64,000 nucleotides of DNA from Selaginella moellendorffii (lineage: Eukaryota; Streptophyta; Lycopodiopsida; Selaginellales; Selaginellaceae). Of the stretch, positions 53,420-63,815 are shown piece after piece; position 1 is the stretch's first letter; the number at the start of each line of letters is the position of its first letter. A model generated the notes under the pieces. That model did not search any database, had not been told where the DNA came from, and saw only the letters and a list, made by a program, of their open reading frames with translations. A program made the translations under genes and the position numbers. Location of the stretch: assembly GCF_000143415.4 (NCBI RefSeq), contig NW_003314272.1:2195728-2259727 (forward strand), given 5' to 3'.

Positions 53420-53581
53420 TGTAGTGCACCTTATCTCTCTCCCCTTAAGTCAACTGAAAAAGGGGCAATTACTTAATGAGAGAGCCTTTAGTGGCTATTT
53501 TATCCCCATTTATCCCCCAAGGTTCCAAAGATCCACAGTGACAGTATATCCAAATCTCATCCCATGATCACATGCGCTACA
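53420..53581 (-). mobile_element. Solo LTR of TRIM-2 (162 bp)
   Basis: Exactly 162 bp from TGTAGTGCACC to ATGCGCTACA, in the opposite orientation to the copy 140 bp to the left. Flanks are TTGAG and CTGAG, a four-of-five match to a target duplication. It is also inside the Harbinger remnant. Confidence 0.8.
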
Positions 53582-54355
53582 CTGAGGCACTTAACAATTG
53601 CAACAGTTGTCTGCACCATAATGTTATGTGTAATGGCTTCCCCGATCCCAAACTTGTCAGACAGGTTAGAGTAGTCGGTGTTCTTGAACAACTTGGACAA
53701 GGTAACCCCCAAACAAACATCCGTTGGCACTGCTCTCCTAAGCTTCATATCCTGCTTGCAGATTTCAGCCTCCAGAATGCCACAAAGCCTGTGTCATCTT
53801 CTTCATCCTCAACTTCTGCTTCCATCAACCGAGGTCATACAACTCCATGAAGAGCTTGCTCCATGTTGTCATATACCGTGGTTTCACCCACCAAATACCA
53901 GTGTCAAGTTGCTTGGACAATACTACTTGACGAAGCTTGTCTTCATCCTCCTCTTTGTCCGGAAGAGTTTTTGTGCCACCAGGATCTTGTCATCGATGAT
54001 GGATCAAAAAGCTTGCATGACGGGAAGCAAAACTTGCAAAAGAAGCAAGATTACCTTGTTTCTCAACAAGGCATCGATGATTGCTGCTTGATTGTTGAAA
54101 GAACCACATTCCTCCCAAGCTTTTTTTTGGTTTTCCCTGAAAGTATTTTCTGTTTCCTCGGATTCAATTATTGTAAGATCTTGAAAAAAAAAATAGTTAA
54201 AAGAAATCTAGAATATCATAGCCTAAACATACGTCCCCCTAAAATCCCAAAAACAAGATGGCTAACTCCTGGATGCAGCCCTATTCAAGAAGTTGGAGAT
54301 GGAGCTTGCAAGGTTAGAGATGGTTCTAGCTAAAACTATTGCAGCTGCAACCTTT

Positions 54356-56090
54356 TGTAAGCGACTAATTTTCCATTCTACTTTAGTCACTTAACCACAC
54401 CTTTGACCACTTGGAGGAGTCTCATTCACAACCTCCATCAGTCCAATTCAGGACTTGGGACTTGCTAGCCCCAAGAATGGCATCCATGCCACTCAACACT
54501 TGCACCTGGTCCAAGTGCTCCACGTGTCCGGTCCCAAGACTGACACCCAAAGGTACCACTGACATCTCGGCCCGTTACGCTAAGGCCATGCCCATTCACC
54601 TTTGCTGCACTAGTGGTCCAATACCACTTGCATCACCATCCCATCTCTCCAAGACTGGGCCATCTGTCCACGAGTGGTCATCCTAGATCCACTCCTTAGC
54701 ATCCTTAGGATGCCCACAGACGTGGGGAATCGCCTTCCCCAAAGTCCCTTTGTCAGTTCCTACCAAGCCCCTTTCTGCCCCTAGCCGTGTTTGCCAACAC
54801 TGTCACTGGATCGAGGCCCACAGGCCCGACCACCAAGTCCCATGGTCCTCTGGGACTTCCTCACCACACAACTGTGTCCTTGGTCACTACCCCAGAGGAC
54901 TGCTCCTCTTCCTTTCCACAGTCTAGGCCCTTGGGACAACATTTCGGAACACCGTGGCCTTACGCGAGCCACCTGGGTACTCTCCCCGCCTTTCGCCTTT
55001 AGGTGCTCTAGCCATGGGCTTAGAGTGAGGTTCCGTTGAGCCACGCCTGGTATCCAAGTAGGTAGTGCCACCCACACTTGGACTAGGAGCATCGGCCAGT
55101 CGATCTCCCGGGGGAACTAGAGTCGGCTCTTGAACACTTCACCAAGCTACCCCGCTTGTCAGTCCGTATTCACTCTAGTCTTGGACTTCCCAGTGGTCAG
55201 TTCATCACCCAACACTGGGTCTGGCCTTCCTGGGCCAAACTGGCCTTTCCTGGCCAAACTGGCTCCACTGCAGTCCTCCCCCTTACTATACTTTTAAAGC
55301 TCACCAACCCCCCAGGGTCTGGGAGACGAATGCTTTGGGTTTTCACCCTCTCAGACTCGAACTCGGACTCGGACTCGGACTCGGACTCGGACTCGGACTC
55401 GGACTCGGGCTCGGGCTCGGGCTCGGTCTCAGCCTTGGCCTCGGTCTCGGTCCCGGTCCCGGTCTTGGTCTCGGTCTCGGTCTCAGTCCCGGTCTCGGTC
55501 CCAGTCTCGGTCTCGACCTCGGACTCCATCTTGGGTCCTTCTCGGACTCCATCTCGGACTCCATCTCGGACTCCATCTCGGACTCCGTCTCGGTCCATCT
55601 CGGACTCCATCTCGGGTCCATCTCGGACTCCGTCTCGGTCCACCTCGGACTCCACCTCGGACTCCATCTCGGGTCCATCTCGGACTCCATCTCGGACTCC
55701 ATCTCAGGTCCATCTCGGACTCCGTCTCGGTCCACCTTGGACTCCATCTCGGACTCCATCTCGGGTCCATCTCGGACTCCGTCTTTGTCCACCTCGGACT
55801 CCACTTCGGGTCCATCTCAGACTCCAACTAGGGTCCATCTCAAACTCCATCTCGGACACTTCCACGTGTCATGTGTTGGTCCTTTTTGGGTCCCTTTTTG
55901 GAGCCTCACTTATTGCTCACTTCGTGCTTGTTCCTCGAGCACTTTGTTGGGAGTTCCACTCCCGCTCTCGACCTTCCAAGTTGGAGCTTTTAGTCCAAAT
56001 GTGTTACGCTCGTTTGGCTTTCGCTTCGGCCACTACCATGTGGCACCCTTTCCAGCTCCACTTTGGGGCCTAGGGATTTTGTGTTTCACA
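54356..56090 (-). mobile_element. Solo LTR of family A (1735 bp), well preserved
   Basis: Starts TGTAAGCGACTAA and ends GTGTTTCACA. The target duplication is a perfect CCTTT at 54351-54355 and 56091-56095. No primer-binding site or interior follows on either side, so the element has been reduced to a solo LTR. It holds a long CTCGGACTC simple-repeat region. It separates the transposase part of the Harbinger remnant from its Myb-like gene part. Confidence 0.88.
55352..55865 (+). repeat. CTCGGA / CTCGGACTCCAT repeat array within family A LTR
   Basis: First hexamer-like CTCGGA runs (55352-55420), then CTCGGTCCC variants, then 12-bp CTCGGACTCCAT units interspersed with CTCGGGTCCAT. The period of three keeps several frames open and creates artificial serine/aspartate- or glutamate-rich frames on both strands. 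Confidence 0.85.
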
Positions 56091-56095
56091 CCTTT

Positions 56096-57400
56096 TCCTT
56101 CTCAACCAGGCTATTCTCCTTCATGCAAACAATACTCTCCTTTCACCATGCTAGATTCTACTCATTTCGAGCAATAGTGAGAGCATTCCTCTCACTAAGC
56201 AAATGCTTTTCATGCTTTTGCTCATGCTTTGAAAAGCATTTACTCATGCTTTTCTCAGCCTTCTTTGAGTTCTTCCACTTCCTTGAACTCTCTAGCACTT
56301 GTGTAGCATCTCCAAGAGGATCAACACCATCCTCGGGATCCTCCTTGTGAGCTTCCTCCTCCAGAGCATTTGAATCAGTAAGAAATGTTGGAGATGTCGA
56401 TGCTTGCTTTGCCAAGAATTCATCCATGATGTTGAAGTACTTGACTGGGAACACTTTCAAGTTCAACGTCACAGGCATAAACTACTTCACATCCTTGTGG
56501 CTCAAGCTGAAGTAGTTGGGGTTCCCAATTTTCCTCTAGAAATCACAAACACACTTGTAGTCATTGCAAAGGTTATTCCAGTGAGTCTAGCAAGCCTTCT
56601 AGTCCCATTGTATGCCGGCATCTTACATCTTCTTTGCAATCCTCTTCCAGTGAGTGGTTGCTGTCAATGTTGTCTCCTCACTGCCCTGCATTACCCCGAT
56701 CTTTCCAAGATGATCTTCCCATTTGAAGTCAATGAAGGAAACTATCTCATTGTCCCCTCAGTTTTTCCCATGTTTCTTCCTCACTTTCTTTGTGACATGA
56801 ACACCTACCTCCCCTTCTTTGTCGTCATCGCCCTCCTCTTCATCACCCCCATCATCTTCTTCTGCCTCTTGCTCAATGGCAACATTGTCCTACTCCTCCA
56901 AGTTATGAAACCACAGCTGCATATACTAATATCCTGGTGATTGCTCCTACTCCAGGTCACCTACTTCACCACCCTAAACCCAAAACCACTCTCCTAGAAA
57001 CTTTGAGTTAAACTTGGGATGAAGCTTACCTTATTAGTTGTCGTAGAAGAGAATTTAGAGAACAATCGAGTTCTAGAAGCTGTGGGGGGAGAGGCTCCAT
57101 TTCCCCATGCTCCAGCTCTGGGTCTGCCCTAGTTGAGGCCAAGATCCACGAGCTTGGCATCTCCACGGCCTCGGCCTCGAGGCCGCCTGCCTCCTCGAGC
57201 GATAGCTAAGCCTGATCCTTGTTCTCTAGCCCTGGATGCGACTCCACTACAGTTGCTCCTCACTCCACAAGCAGCACCTCCGCACTGGATGCCACTGCCC
57301 TAAACCCGCACCATCTCCTCGTCAAACCCTACAACTCCTCCTTCCCCAAAATTGGCTGCTCCTCCTTCCTCCACCGAATCCCCAACATGATCTAACTTAG
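56096..57400 (-). pseudogene. Harbinger-associated Myb/SANT-like gene, decayed
   Basis: Read on the minus strand from about 57390 down: an RPRGRGRGDAKLVDLGLN segment, then VSFIDFKWEDH, THWKRIAKKM, DAGIQWD, HWNNLCNDYKCVCDF, GNPNYFSLSHKDVK, VFPVKYFNIMDEFLAKQAST and a charged tail. This is the layout of the Myb/SANT (trihelix-like) DNA-binding protein that accompanies plant PIF/Harbinger transposases. Several stops interrupt it (for example in KKM*DAG and IQWD*K). Only the last segment, 56478-56158, is an open ATG frame. Confidence 0.65.
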
Positions 57401-57656
57401 GGAGCCAACCTTTGCGATTATTGAGCTAACGGCAATCCCAGCTCTCGGCAAAAAAACTGAAACGCCCTACTCAAGGTGCTGGAATCTTTAGGGAATCTTG
57501 GAGATTCCTTTTAAAAATATTTTAAGATTAAAAGAACCCCTCCCCCCCATTGATTTTCTGGTCTGAATGTTTTAAAAAGTGAAAAACATTGTGTTAAAGT
57601 TAGCACTATATGTGAATAAAAATGTTTTCAAAAATATTCTAAATCTTAATGTAAAG
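57401..57656. other. AT-rich spacer
   Basis: Short AT-rich region between the Myb-like remnant and the next miniature element. It ends in the TAAAG target duplication (57652-57656). Nothing else is seen. Confidence 0.4.
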
Positions 57657-58801
57657 TGTAGCGCACCTTATCTCTCTCCCCTTAAGCCAACTGGAAAAGG
57701 GGCAATTGCTTGATAAGAGAGCCCTTAGTGGCTATTTTATCCCCATTTATCCCCCAAGGTTCCAAGGATCTACGGTGATAGTATATCCAAATCTCATCCC
57801 ATGATCACATGCACTACACTCACCCCCCCTTCAGAGATGTCAATGTCCTCATTGACTATTGACTAACAACCCCTACTGAGCCAAGGGGAACCAGCACTTC
57901 CATTTCCGCACTCAATCTACCAATCCTTCCATTGTATAAACTAGCTATTCCATGTGAGGCAACTAATCATCCACCCGTACCGCAATCCCACGGTGGATAC
58001 CTTCATCCGTGAATACTCCACACAAGAGGAATGACGTACGCATGGATGCCCAATACGTACGATTTCAAATTTAAGGGTAGGAATATACCTTGCTCAAGGG
58101 TATATTATATTTTTAAGTAGCCACTAATCAATGGGAATCGAACTCGTGCCATTTGCTCCGATACCAACTGTAGCGCACGTGGTTTTGACCCTTTATCCTA
58201 TGGTGATTTACCATAGGATAACATCACGAAGCGGAACCTAAACCCTCTTTGTGCCACGTGACAGATGCCATGTGTCACATGCCACATGTCCATGCCACGT
58301 GTCCATAAGAACCCGAGGTTCAAGGCCTTGGGCCACTGAACAAAGGAATGGTGCCCAAACTCCCAAGCGTGGAGCCAAGGAGTGATGGAACCGGACCACG
58401 GAGCAACTCCCGAGCATAAAGCCCAAGGAGCGAAGGGACAGGGGCCTGGAGTGACTTGGAATAGTCCTGAAGCAACCAGCATCCCAATGCCAGGACCAGC
58501 ATGCAAAACGGAGCCAAACGGAGTCTGGCACTATTTCGGCATACCGGTGGCTTAACGTGAGAGTATGGGTACTCCACCAGCTAGCATGGAATGGAACTTG
58601 GGCTTAGACCCAAGCCGGACGCAGAACAAGGACAGGCACGCAAGCGGGAGCTAGACTATGCCTCTGATACCAACTGGAAAAGGGGCAATTGCTTGATGAG
58701 AGAGCCCTTAGTGGCTATTTTATCCCCATTTATCCCCCAAGGTTCCAAGGATCCACGGTGACAGTATATCCAAATCTCATCCCATGATCACATGCGCTAC
58801 A
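57657..58801 (-). mobile_element. TRIM-2 element with two unlike LTRs
   Basis: A 1145-bp insertion bounded by TAAAG on both sides (57652-57656, 58802-58806). The left LTR (3' LTR on the minus strand) is 57657-57818, 162 bp. The interior ends at CTCACCCCCCC (polypurine tract on the minus strand) and begins with the primer-binding site GTTGGTATCGGAGC (minus strand, 58168-58155). The right LTR is 58169-58801: it shares the first 10 and last 133 bp with the left LTR but has about 490 bp of different sequence in place of about 20-25 bp, including a second primer-site-like GTTGGTATCAGAGGCA at 58668-58653. It has no coding capacity. Confidence 0.8.
58194..58220. repeat. Perfect 11-bp inverted repeat (hairpin)
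   Basis: TATCCTATGGT, a 5-base loop, then ACCATAGGATA. It lies just inside the edge of the enlarged LTR of the TRIM-2 element. It could form a hairpin in the transcript. Confidence 0.85.
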
Positions 58802-58806
58802 TAAAG

Positions 58807-59107
58807 TAATTTAATTATTTTAAAATATACTGCAAATGTATTGCGAATGCCTCCACTAGCACTTAATCAGTCAGAAGGCTAAGCGTTTGGCTAAAAGGTG
58901 CTGGTTACAACATCTCTAAATCCCCAGAATGTGAAAAATGCTCAGATAGACCACTTGCTATAGTCTTCATGTATCCAGACGAGTTTGACACCTTGACTAC
59001 GCTCTAGGAGGAAGAAGAGTTGGAGAAATGAGCTTGTGAGCTCCAAGGCTGCTCTTTGGAACAACATTTAGGACGATCATGACATGATGGAGCTTGATCA
59101 TGTTTAT
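58807..59107. other. Spacer between two elements
   Basis: Three hundred bases without a gene, partly AT-rich. It ends TTTAT directly before the family A LTR; this would be the left target duplication if the right one, outside the window, matches. Confidence 0.4.
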
Positions 59108-59344
59108 TGTGAGACACAAAATCCCTATGCCCCAAAGTGGAGCTGGAAAGGGTGCCACGTGGTAATGGCTGAAGTGAAAGCCAAACGAGCATGACCCATT
59201 TGGACTAAAAGCTCCAACTTGGAAGGTCGAGAGTGGGAGTGGAACTCCTAACAAAGTGCTTGAGGAACAAGCACAAAGCGAGCAATAAGCGAGGCTCCAA
59301 AAAGGGACCCAAAAGGACCAACACATGACACGTGGAAGTGTTTG

Positions 59345-59773
59345 AGATGGGGTCCGAGATGGACCAAGACGGAGTCCGAGATGGAGTCCGAGATGGAGTC
59401 CGAGATGGAGTCCGAAGTGGAGTCCGAGATGGAGTCCAAGATGGACCGAGACGGAGTTCGAGATGGAGTCTGAGATGGACCGAGATGGAGTCCGAGATGG
59501 AGTCCGAAGTGGAGTCCGAGATGGAGTCCGAAGTGGAGTCCGAGATGGACTGAGACGGAGTCCGAGATGGTGTTCGAGATGGACCGAGATGGAGTCCGAC
59601 ATGGAGTCCGAGGTGGAGTCCGAGATGGAGTCCGAGATGGAGTCCGAAGTGGAGTCCGAGATGGAGTCTGAGATGGACCGAGACGGAGTCCGAGATGGAC
59701 CCGAGATGGAATCCGAGATGGAGTCCGAGAAGGACCCAAGATGGAGTCCGAGGTCGAGACTGAGACCGGGACT

Positions 59774-59804
<31 letters not shown>

Positions 59805-59940
59805 GGACCGAGACCGAGACCAAGACCGGGACCGAGACCGAGACCGAGGCAGAGGCCGAGACCGAGCCCGAGTCTGAGTCCGAGTCCGAGTCCGAGTCCG
59901 AGTCCGAGTTCGAGTTCGAGTCCAAGTTCGAGTCTGAGAG
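59345..59940 (-). repeat. CTCGGACTCCAT / CTCGGT repeat array within family A 5' LTR
   Basis: The inverted counterpart of the array at 55352-55865: GAGATGGAGTCC units (59345-59735), then GAGACCGAGACC (59755-59860), then GAGTCC (59870-59930). It generates the long artificial frames on the minus strand here (up to about 400 residues). Confidence 0.85.
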
Positions 59941-62900
59941 GGTGAAAGCCCAAAGCGTTCGTCTCCCAGACTCTGGGGGGTTTGGTGAGCTCCAAAAGTA
60001 TAGTAAGGGGGAGGACTGCAGTGGAGCCAGTTTGGCCAGGAAAGGCTAGTTTGGCCCAGGAAGGCCAGACCCAGTGTTGGGTGATGAACTGACCACTGGG
60101 AAGTCCAAGACTAGAGTGAATAATGACCGACAAGTGGGGTAGCTTGGTGAAGTGTTCAAGAGCCGGCTCTAGTTCCCCCAGGAGATCGACTGGCCGATGC
60201 TCCCAGTCCAAGTGTGGGTGGCACTACCTACTTGGATACCAGGCGTGGCTCAACGGAACCTCGCTCTAAGCCCATGGCTAGAGCACCTAAAGGCGAAAAG
60301 TGGGGAGAGTACCCAGGTGGCTCGCGTAAGGCCACGGTGTTTTGAAATGTTGTCCCAAAGGCCCAGACTGTGGAAAGGAAGAGGAGCAGTCCTCTGGGGT
60401 AGTGACCAAGGACACAGTCGTGTGGTGAGGAAGTCCCAGAGGACCGTGGGACTTAGTGGTCGGGCCTGTGGGCCTCGATCCAGTAGTAGTGTTGGTGAAC
60501 ACGGCCATGGACAGTAAAGGGACTTGGTGGGGACCAGAAAAGGGACATTGGGGGAAGGCAATTCCCCATGTCTGTCGGCATCCTAAGGATGCTAAAGAGT
60601 GGATCTGGGATGATCACTCATGAACGGATGGCCCAGTCTTTGAGGGACGATAGAGGTGGTGTTAGACCACCGGTGTGACCAAGGTGAATGGGCATGGCCT
60701 TAGCGTAACGGGCTGATATGTTGGTGGTACCTTGGAGTGTCGGTCATGGGATCGGTCACGTGGAGCACTTGGACCAAGTGCAAAGGTTGGGTGGCAGGGA
60801 TGCCATTCTCGGGGCTAGCAAGCCCAAGTTTGAAATAGGACTTATGGAGGTTGTGAGTGAGAATTCTCCAATTGGTCGGAGGTGTGGTTAAGTGACTAAA
60901 GTAGAATGGAAAAATTAATCGCTTACAACTTGGTATCGGAGCTATTCCTTAGTCCGACTTTTATTGGTGCTCAAGTATATCACCATTGATGTTGGCATTG
61001 GAAGGTCCTAGGAGTGGGCCTATCCTTTAGGAGTAGCATGTCGAGAGGACATGGCTCTCCACTCAAGTTCATGCGTGAACTTGGGCACGATGTGGTGGAT
61101 AGAAAAGGGCCAATAATAGAACGACTTTGGGATCTTGGGAACAGTATAAGGTTTCCTCAGAGAGCTGAGGATGTGATCTAGATGAGCGTTTGACGCAGCA
61201 AACGGGCTAACGTAGTTGTGGTAAACAACTATAATTGGGATCACGAGAAAGATGTAGACTCCAAAATAATAAAGGAGTCACAAGATTACCCTCATATAGT
61301 TGAGGCCGGTGCTCATAACTTTGAGACCGGAATTGATGACCATGGGAGGTCAAATATAGGAGAGGACACAAGTCCTCGAAATGGTAGCTGAGGTTACCCT
61401 TGATAAATGCTGGAACAACTCAAGGAGTTGGGGATGTACTTAGAGGATGAGTTGGTATTTTCATCACATGGACAAGTGGTCCTAAGAGGCAAAAGGTTGC
61501 CCCAAGAGAACAAATCAAGTGTCGGAGTAACACTTGCAAAGATGGTCCTTGTGAGTAGGACCTGAATACAAGAAGTTGTATTCCAGTGAACTGGCACCTC
61601 AAAGGTAGGACATCATGGGTTGTCGGATGACAAAGTCCAAAAAGCTGGATGACTCCAATAGAGTCAAGGAATAATCCTAAAGGATTGATGGAAGCATTTG
61701 GACTGAGGTGTGTGGTACCTCACGAAGGATGGGGGGTATCATAAGATCCAAGGATGAGAACAAAGGGTATCTCATCGATGGCAAAATATGCCATGCTAAA
61801 GTCGTGGGAAGGGTGTTCCCAAAAGAAAACAACTTTGAAACAAAGTTGTGTATGACCTCTATGGTGCAGTGCTAACGGATGGTTGGCATGAGAAAGAGTG
61901 GTATTGGTCTTGGCAAAGACTTAGACACAAAGAAGAAGTGTCATAGAAGTAGGCTCGTGGAGCCGATGATGTGGAGACACCAAATGTGCCAAGGTGTGAT
62001 ACTTTGAGGCTATGTTGGTGGGTTCATGAGAACCCCTTGCCAAAGGAATCCCAATGGAAATGGGAATGGCATAGCCTAAGTTGCAGAGCATACAGTTGGA
62101 GTGTGGTGACCCAGATAATGATGGAGGTGTGGAAGCACCAGCAATGAGTTGTAGGAGTTGACAACTATTGAGGCAACTAAGCAAGAGGTGCAAAATAATT
62201 GGTTAAACGGGTAGAAGGTAGCTACCCAAACCTTCTTAATAGCATAAGGAAGTTGGATATACCCTTACGGGGGATAAGTTGCTTATGTTGCGATATAGTA
62301 AGTCAATGTCATGAAAGGAAATACTCATTGTCAAGGAAGCCGTCATTGGGACACACGAACACTCTAGAACACCAGGAAGTGGTGTTTGATGTCGCGAGGG
62401 CAATAGATAATGCCCAAGGGACTAAGTCTCTAGCTAATGATGGATAGAAGGTGCTATTCAAATGTCCAAGGTGGCGGAGACAGGAGAAGACTGTCTACTC
62501 GAATTGGACAAAGCCAAAAATGGAATTTTGGCAAGGCTAGCGATGGGCATGTAAAGGCCCATAAGCAACAACGTAATCTCGGTGTGTGGGATTATAGGGT
62601 GAGCATACCTGGATTGAGGAACCACTCCCTAGGCTATCGGGTAGGTTCATCCCTAAGAATACTTGCTAAAGCATGATAGAAAGTGCAAAGCTATCCTCCT
62701 GGTCTGGAGGAGAATGACCAAGGAAAGGTGCGAAGCCAAAAGCAAGAAGTAAGGGGGTAGAACCGAACCATAGGAATCGAAGGGCATAACCAAGGTTGGT
62801 TATGCCAGCTGGGAGTGGAGAATCAAGTGGGGGCTCAAGGGTGTTGCCGCTAGCAACCATGATGCCATGGAGAGTCTAAAATATGGAATTGTCCATGTTA

Positions 62901-63042
62901 GACTATATGGTAATTGGAAAGCTTGCAAAAAGGGAGGCCTTAAAAAGCTAAAGGACAGAGTTCCTTCAAGGTTCCCAAAGATGATTCTAGGTAGCTTAGT
63001 ACCTAGAAAGGCCAAACGTAAATGGTTCAAGGAACACGCGAA

Positions 63043-63069
63043 ATCAGAGTGGCGCAGCAGAAGCGTGGT
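63043..63069 (+). other. 27-bp match to the 5' part of initiator tRNA-Met
   Basis: Starts ATCAGAGTGGCGCAGC and continues AGAAGCGTGGT. Compared with plant initiator tRNA-Met as I remember it, 26 of 27 bases agree (one A for G), from the first base of the tRNA through the D arm to the start of the anticodon stem. The tRNA sequence does not continue. It is therefore not a tRNA gene but a tRNA-derived piece within the element interior. Confidence 0.65.
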
Positions 63070-63584
63070 CTTGAAGCTTGCCATGAGGCAAGGCTATCAA
63101 GGTTAGGGAAGTAGTTCCCGAGTGTTCAAAGAGAGGGCTTTGAATGAAAGTCGATGATCAAGGGCTTTCATGCTTGTGCAGGAACCATGTTACAGTGGTC
63201 GGAGGGCTTGCCAAAGCGAGATTGGCAAGTCAGGGGAACAAATACCCTAGTTGAAGGTGATAACTTCAAAAGGGGTGGGCCATGGGGCCAAGCATGGAGG
63301 AGTCCATGTATGATCACAGACTTGTCAAGTGAGAGGACTTGGCAGTGTGGAGGAACTAGGTTCCTAAGCTGTGATCTGTAGCGCGCTTTGAGTATAAGTT
63401 GGTGCACTGGCATGGGGAGTCACGCCAGGCATCCTGGGTGATGCCGTCCGTAGATGCATATACGGAGGTTGGGTTTGAGTCCCGACCCTCTAATGCTTGG
63501 GTTCGAGTCCCAAATCGCTAGGGCGTGGTGATGGTTTGGAATATGAGGACACTCATATTTCGGTGGTCATGGACTCTCAATGAG

Positions 63585-63815
63585 GAGATTGGCTTGGGCA
63601 CACCGCCAAGCGGGGGATGCCCCGGAGTCGTGATGCACGGTTAGATTGCTTAGAGTGAAAGCTTGGCATATCTAACTTGAACACTTTGGTGCAAAAGGCA
63701 CCAAGGACGTACTGAATGAGATAGGGACACCCAGTCTTAGTTGCTATGGATCCTTGGTCAAAAGGGCTAGCTTGGGCGCACTGCCAAGTGTGGGGGATGC
63801 CCCCGGGGTCATAGT
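63585..63815 (+). repeat. Imperfect direct repeat in the element interior
   Basis: GGCTTGGGCACACCGCCAAG with GGGGGATGCCCCGGAGTC (about 63589) recurs as AGCTTGGGCGCACTGCCAAG with GGGGGATGCCCCCGGGGTC (about 63769), 180 bp apart. It may be a structured RNA or packaging-type repeat; function unknown. Confidence 0.6.

Larger units (their letters stand above)
52050..54130 (-). pseudogene. PIF/Harbinger transposase remnant, split by insertions
   Basis: The minus strand at 52352-52065 reads YNQQHHLARIVIEQAFGLLK, then LLKIIKGCCILHNLLIDVG, the C-terminal end of a Harbinger DDE transposase (HARBI1/ALP1-like). Further upstream, 53748-53590 gives CLGVTLSKLFKNTDYSNLSD and KFGIGEAITHNIMVQTTV, the N-terminal helix-turn-helix part of the same family. 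The middle, including two of the catalytic acidic residues, is replaced or scrambled by the miniature LTR insertions at 52675 and 53420. The remaining frame has stops and shifts. It is a dead element. Confidence 0.75.

Noticed and set aside
58997-60211. 404-residue minus-strand frame rich in S, D, L and G
   Set aside because: Translation of the CTCGGA-type simple repeats of the family A LTR. The matching region at 55156-56073 gives different frames, as expected for non-coding repeats.
63495-63515. GGTTCGAGTCC resembling a pol III B box / possible SINE or tRNA
   Set aside because: No A box at the right distance and no cloverleaf can be drawn. The tRNA-like piece at 63043 is 450 bp away.
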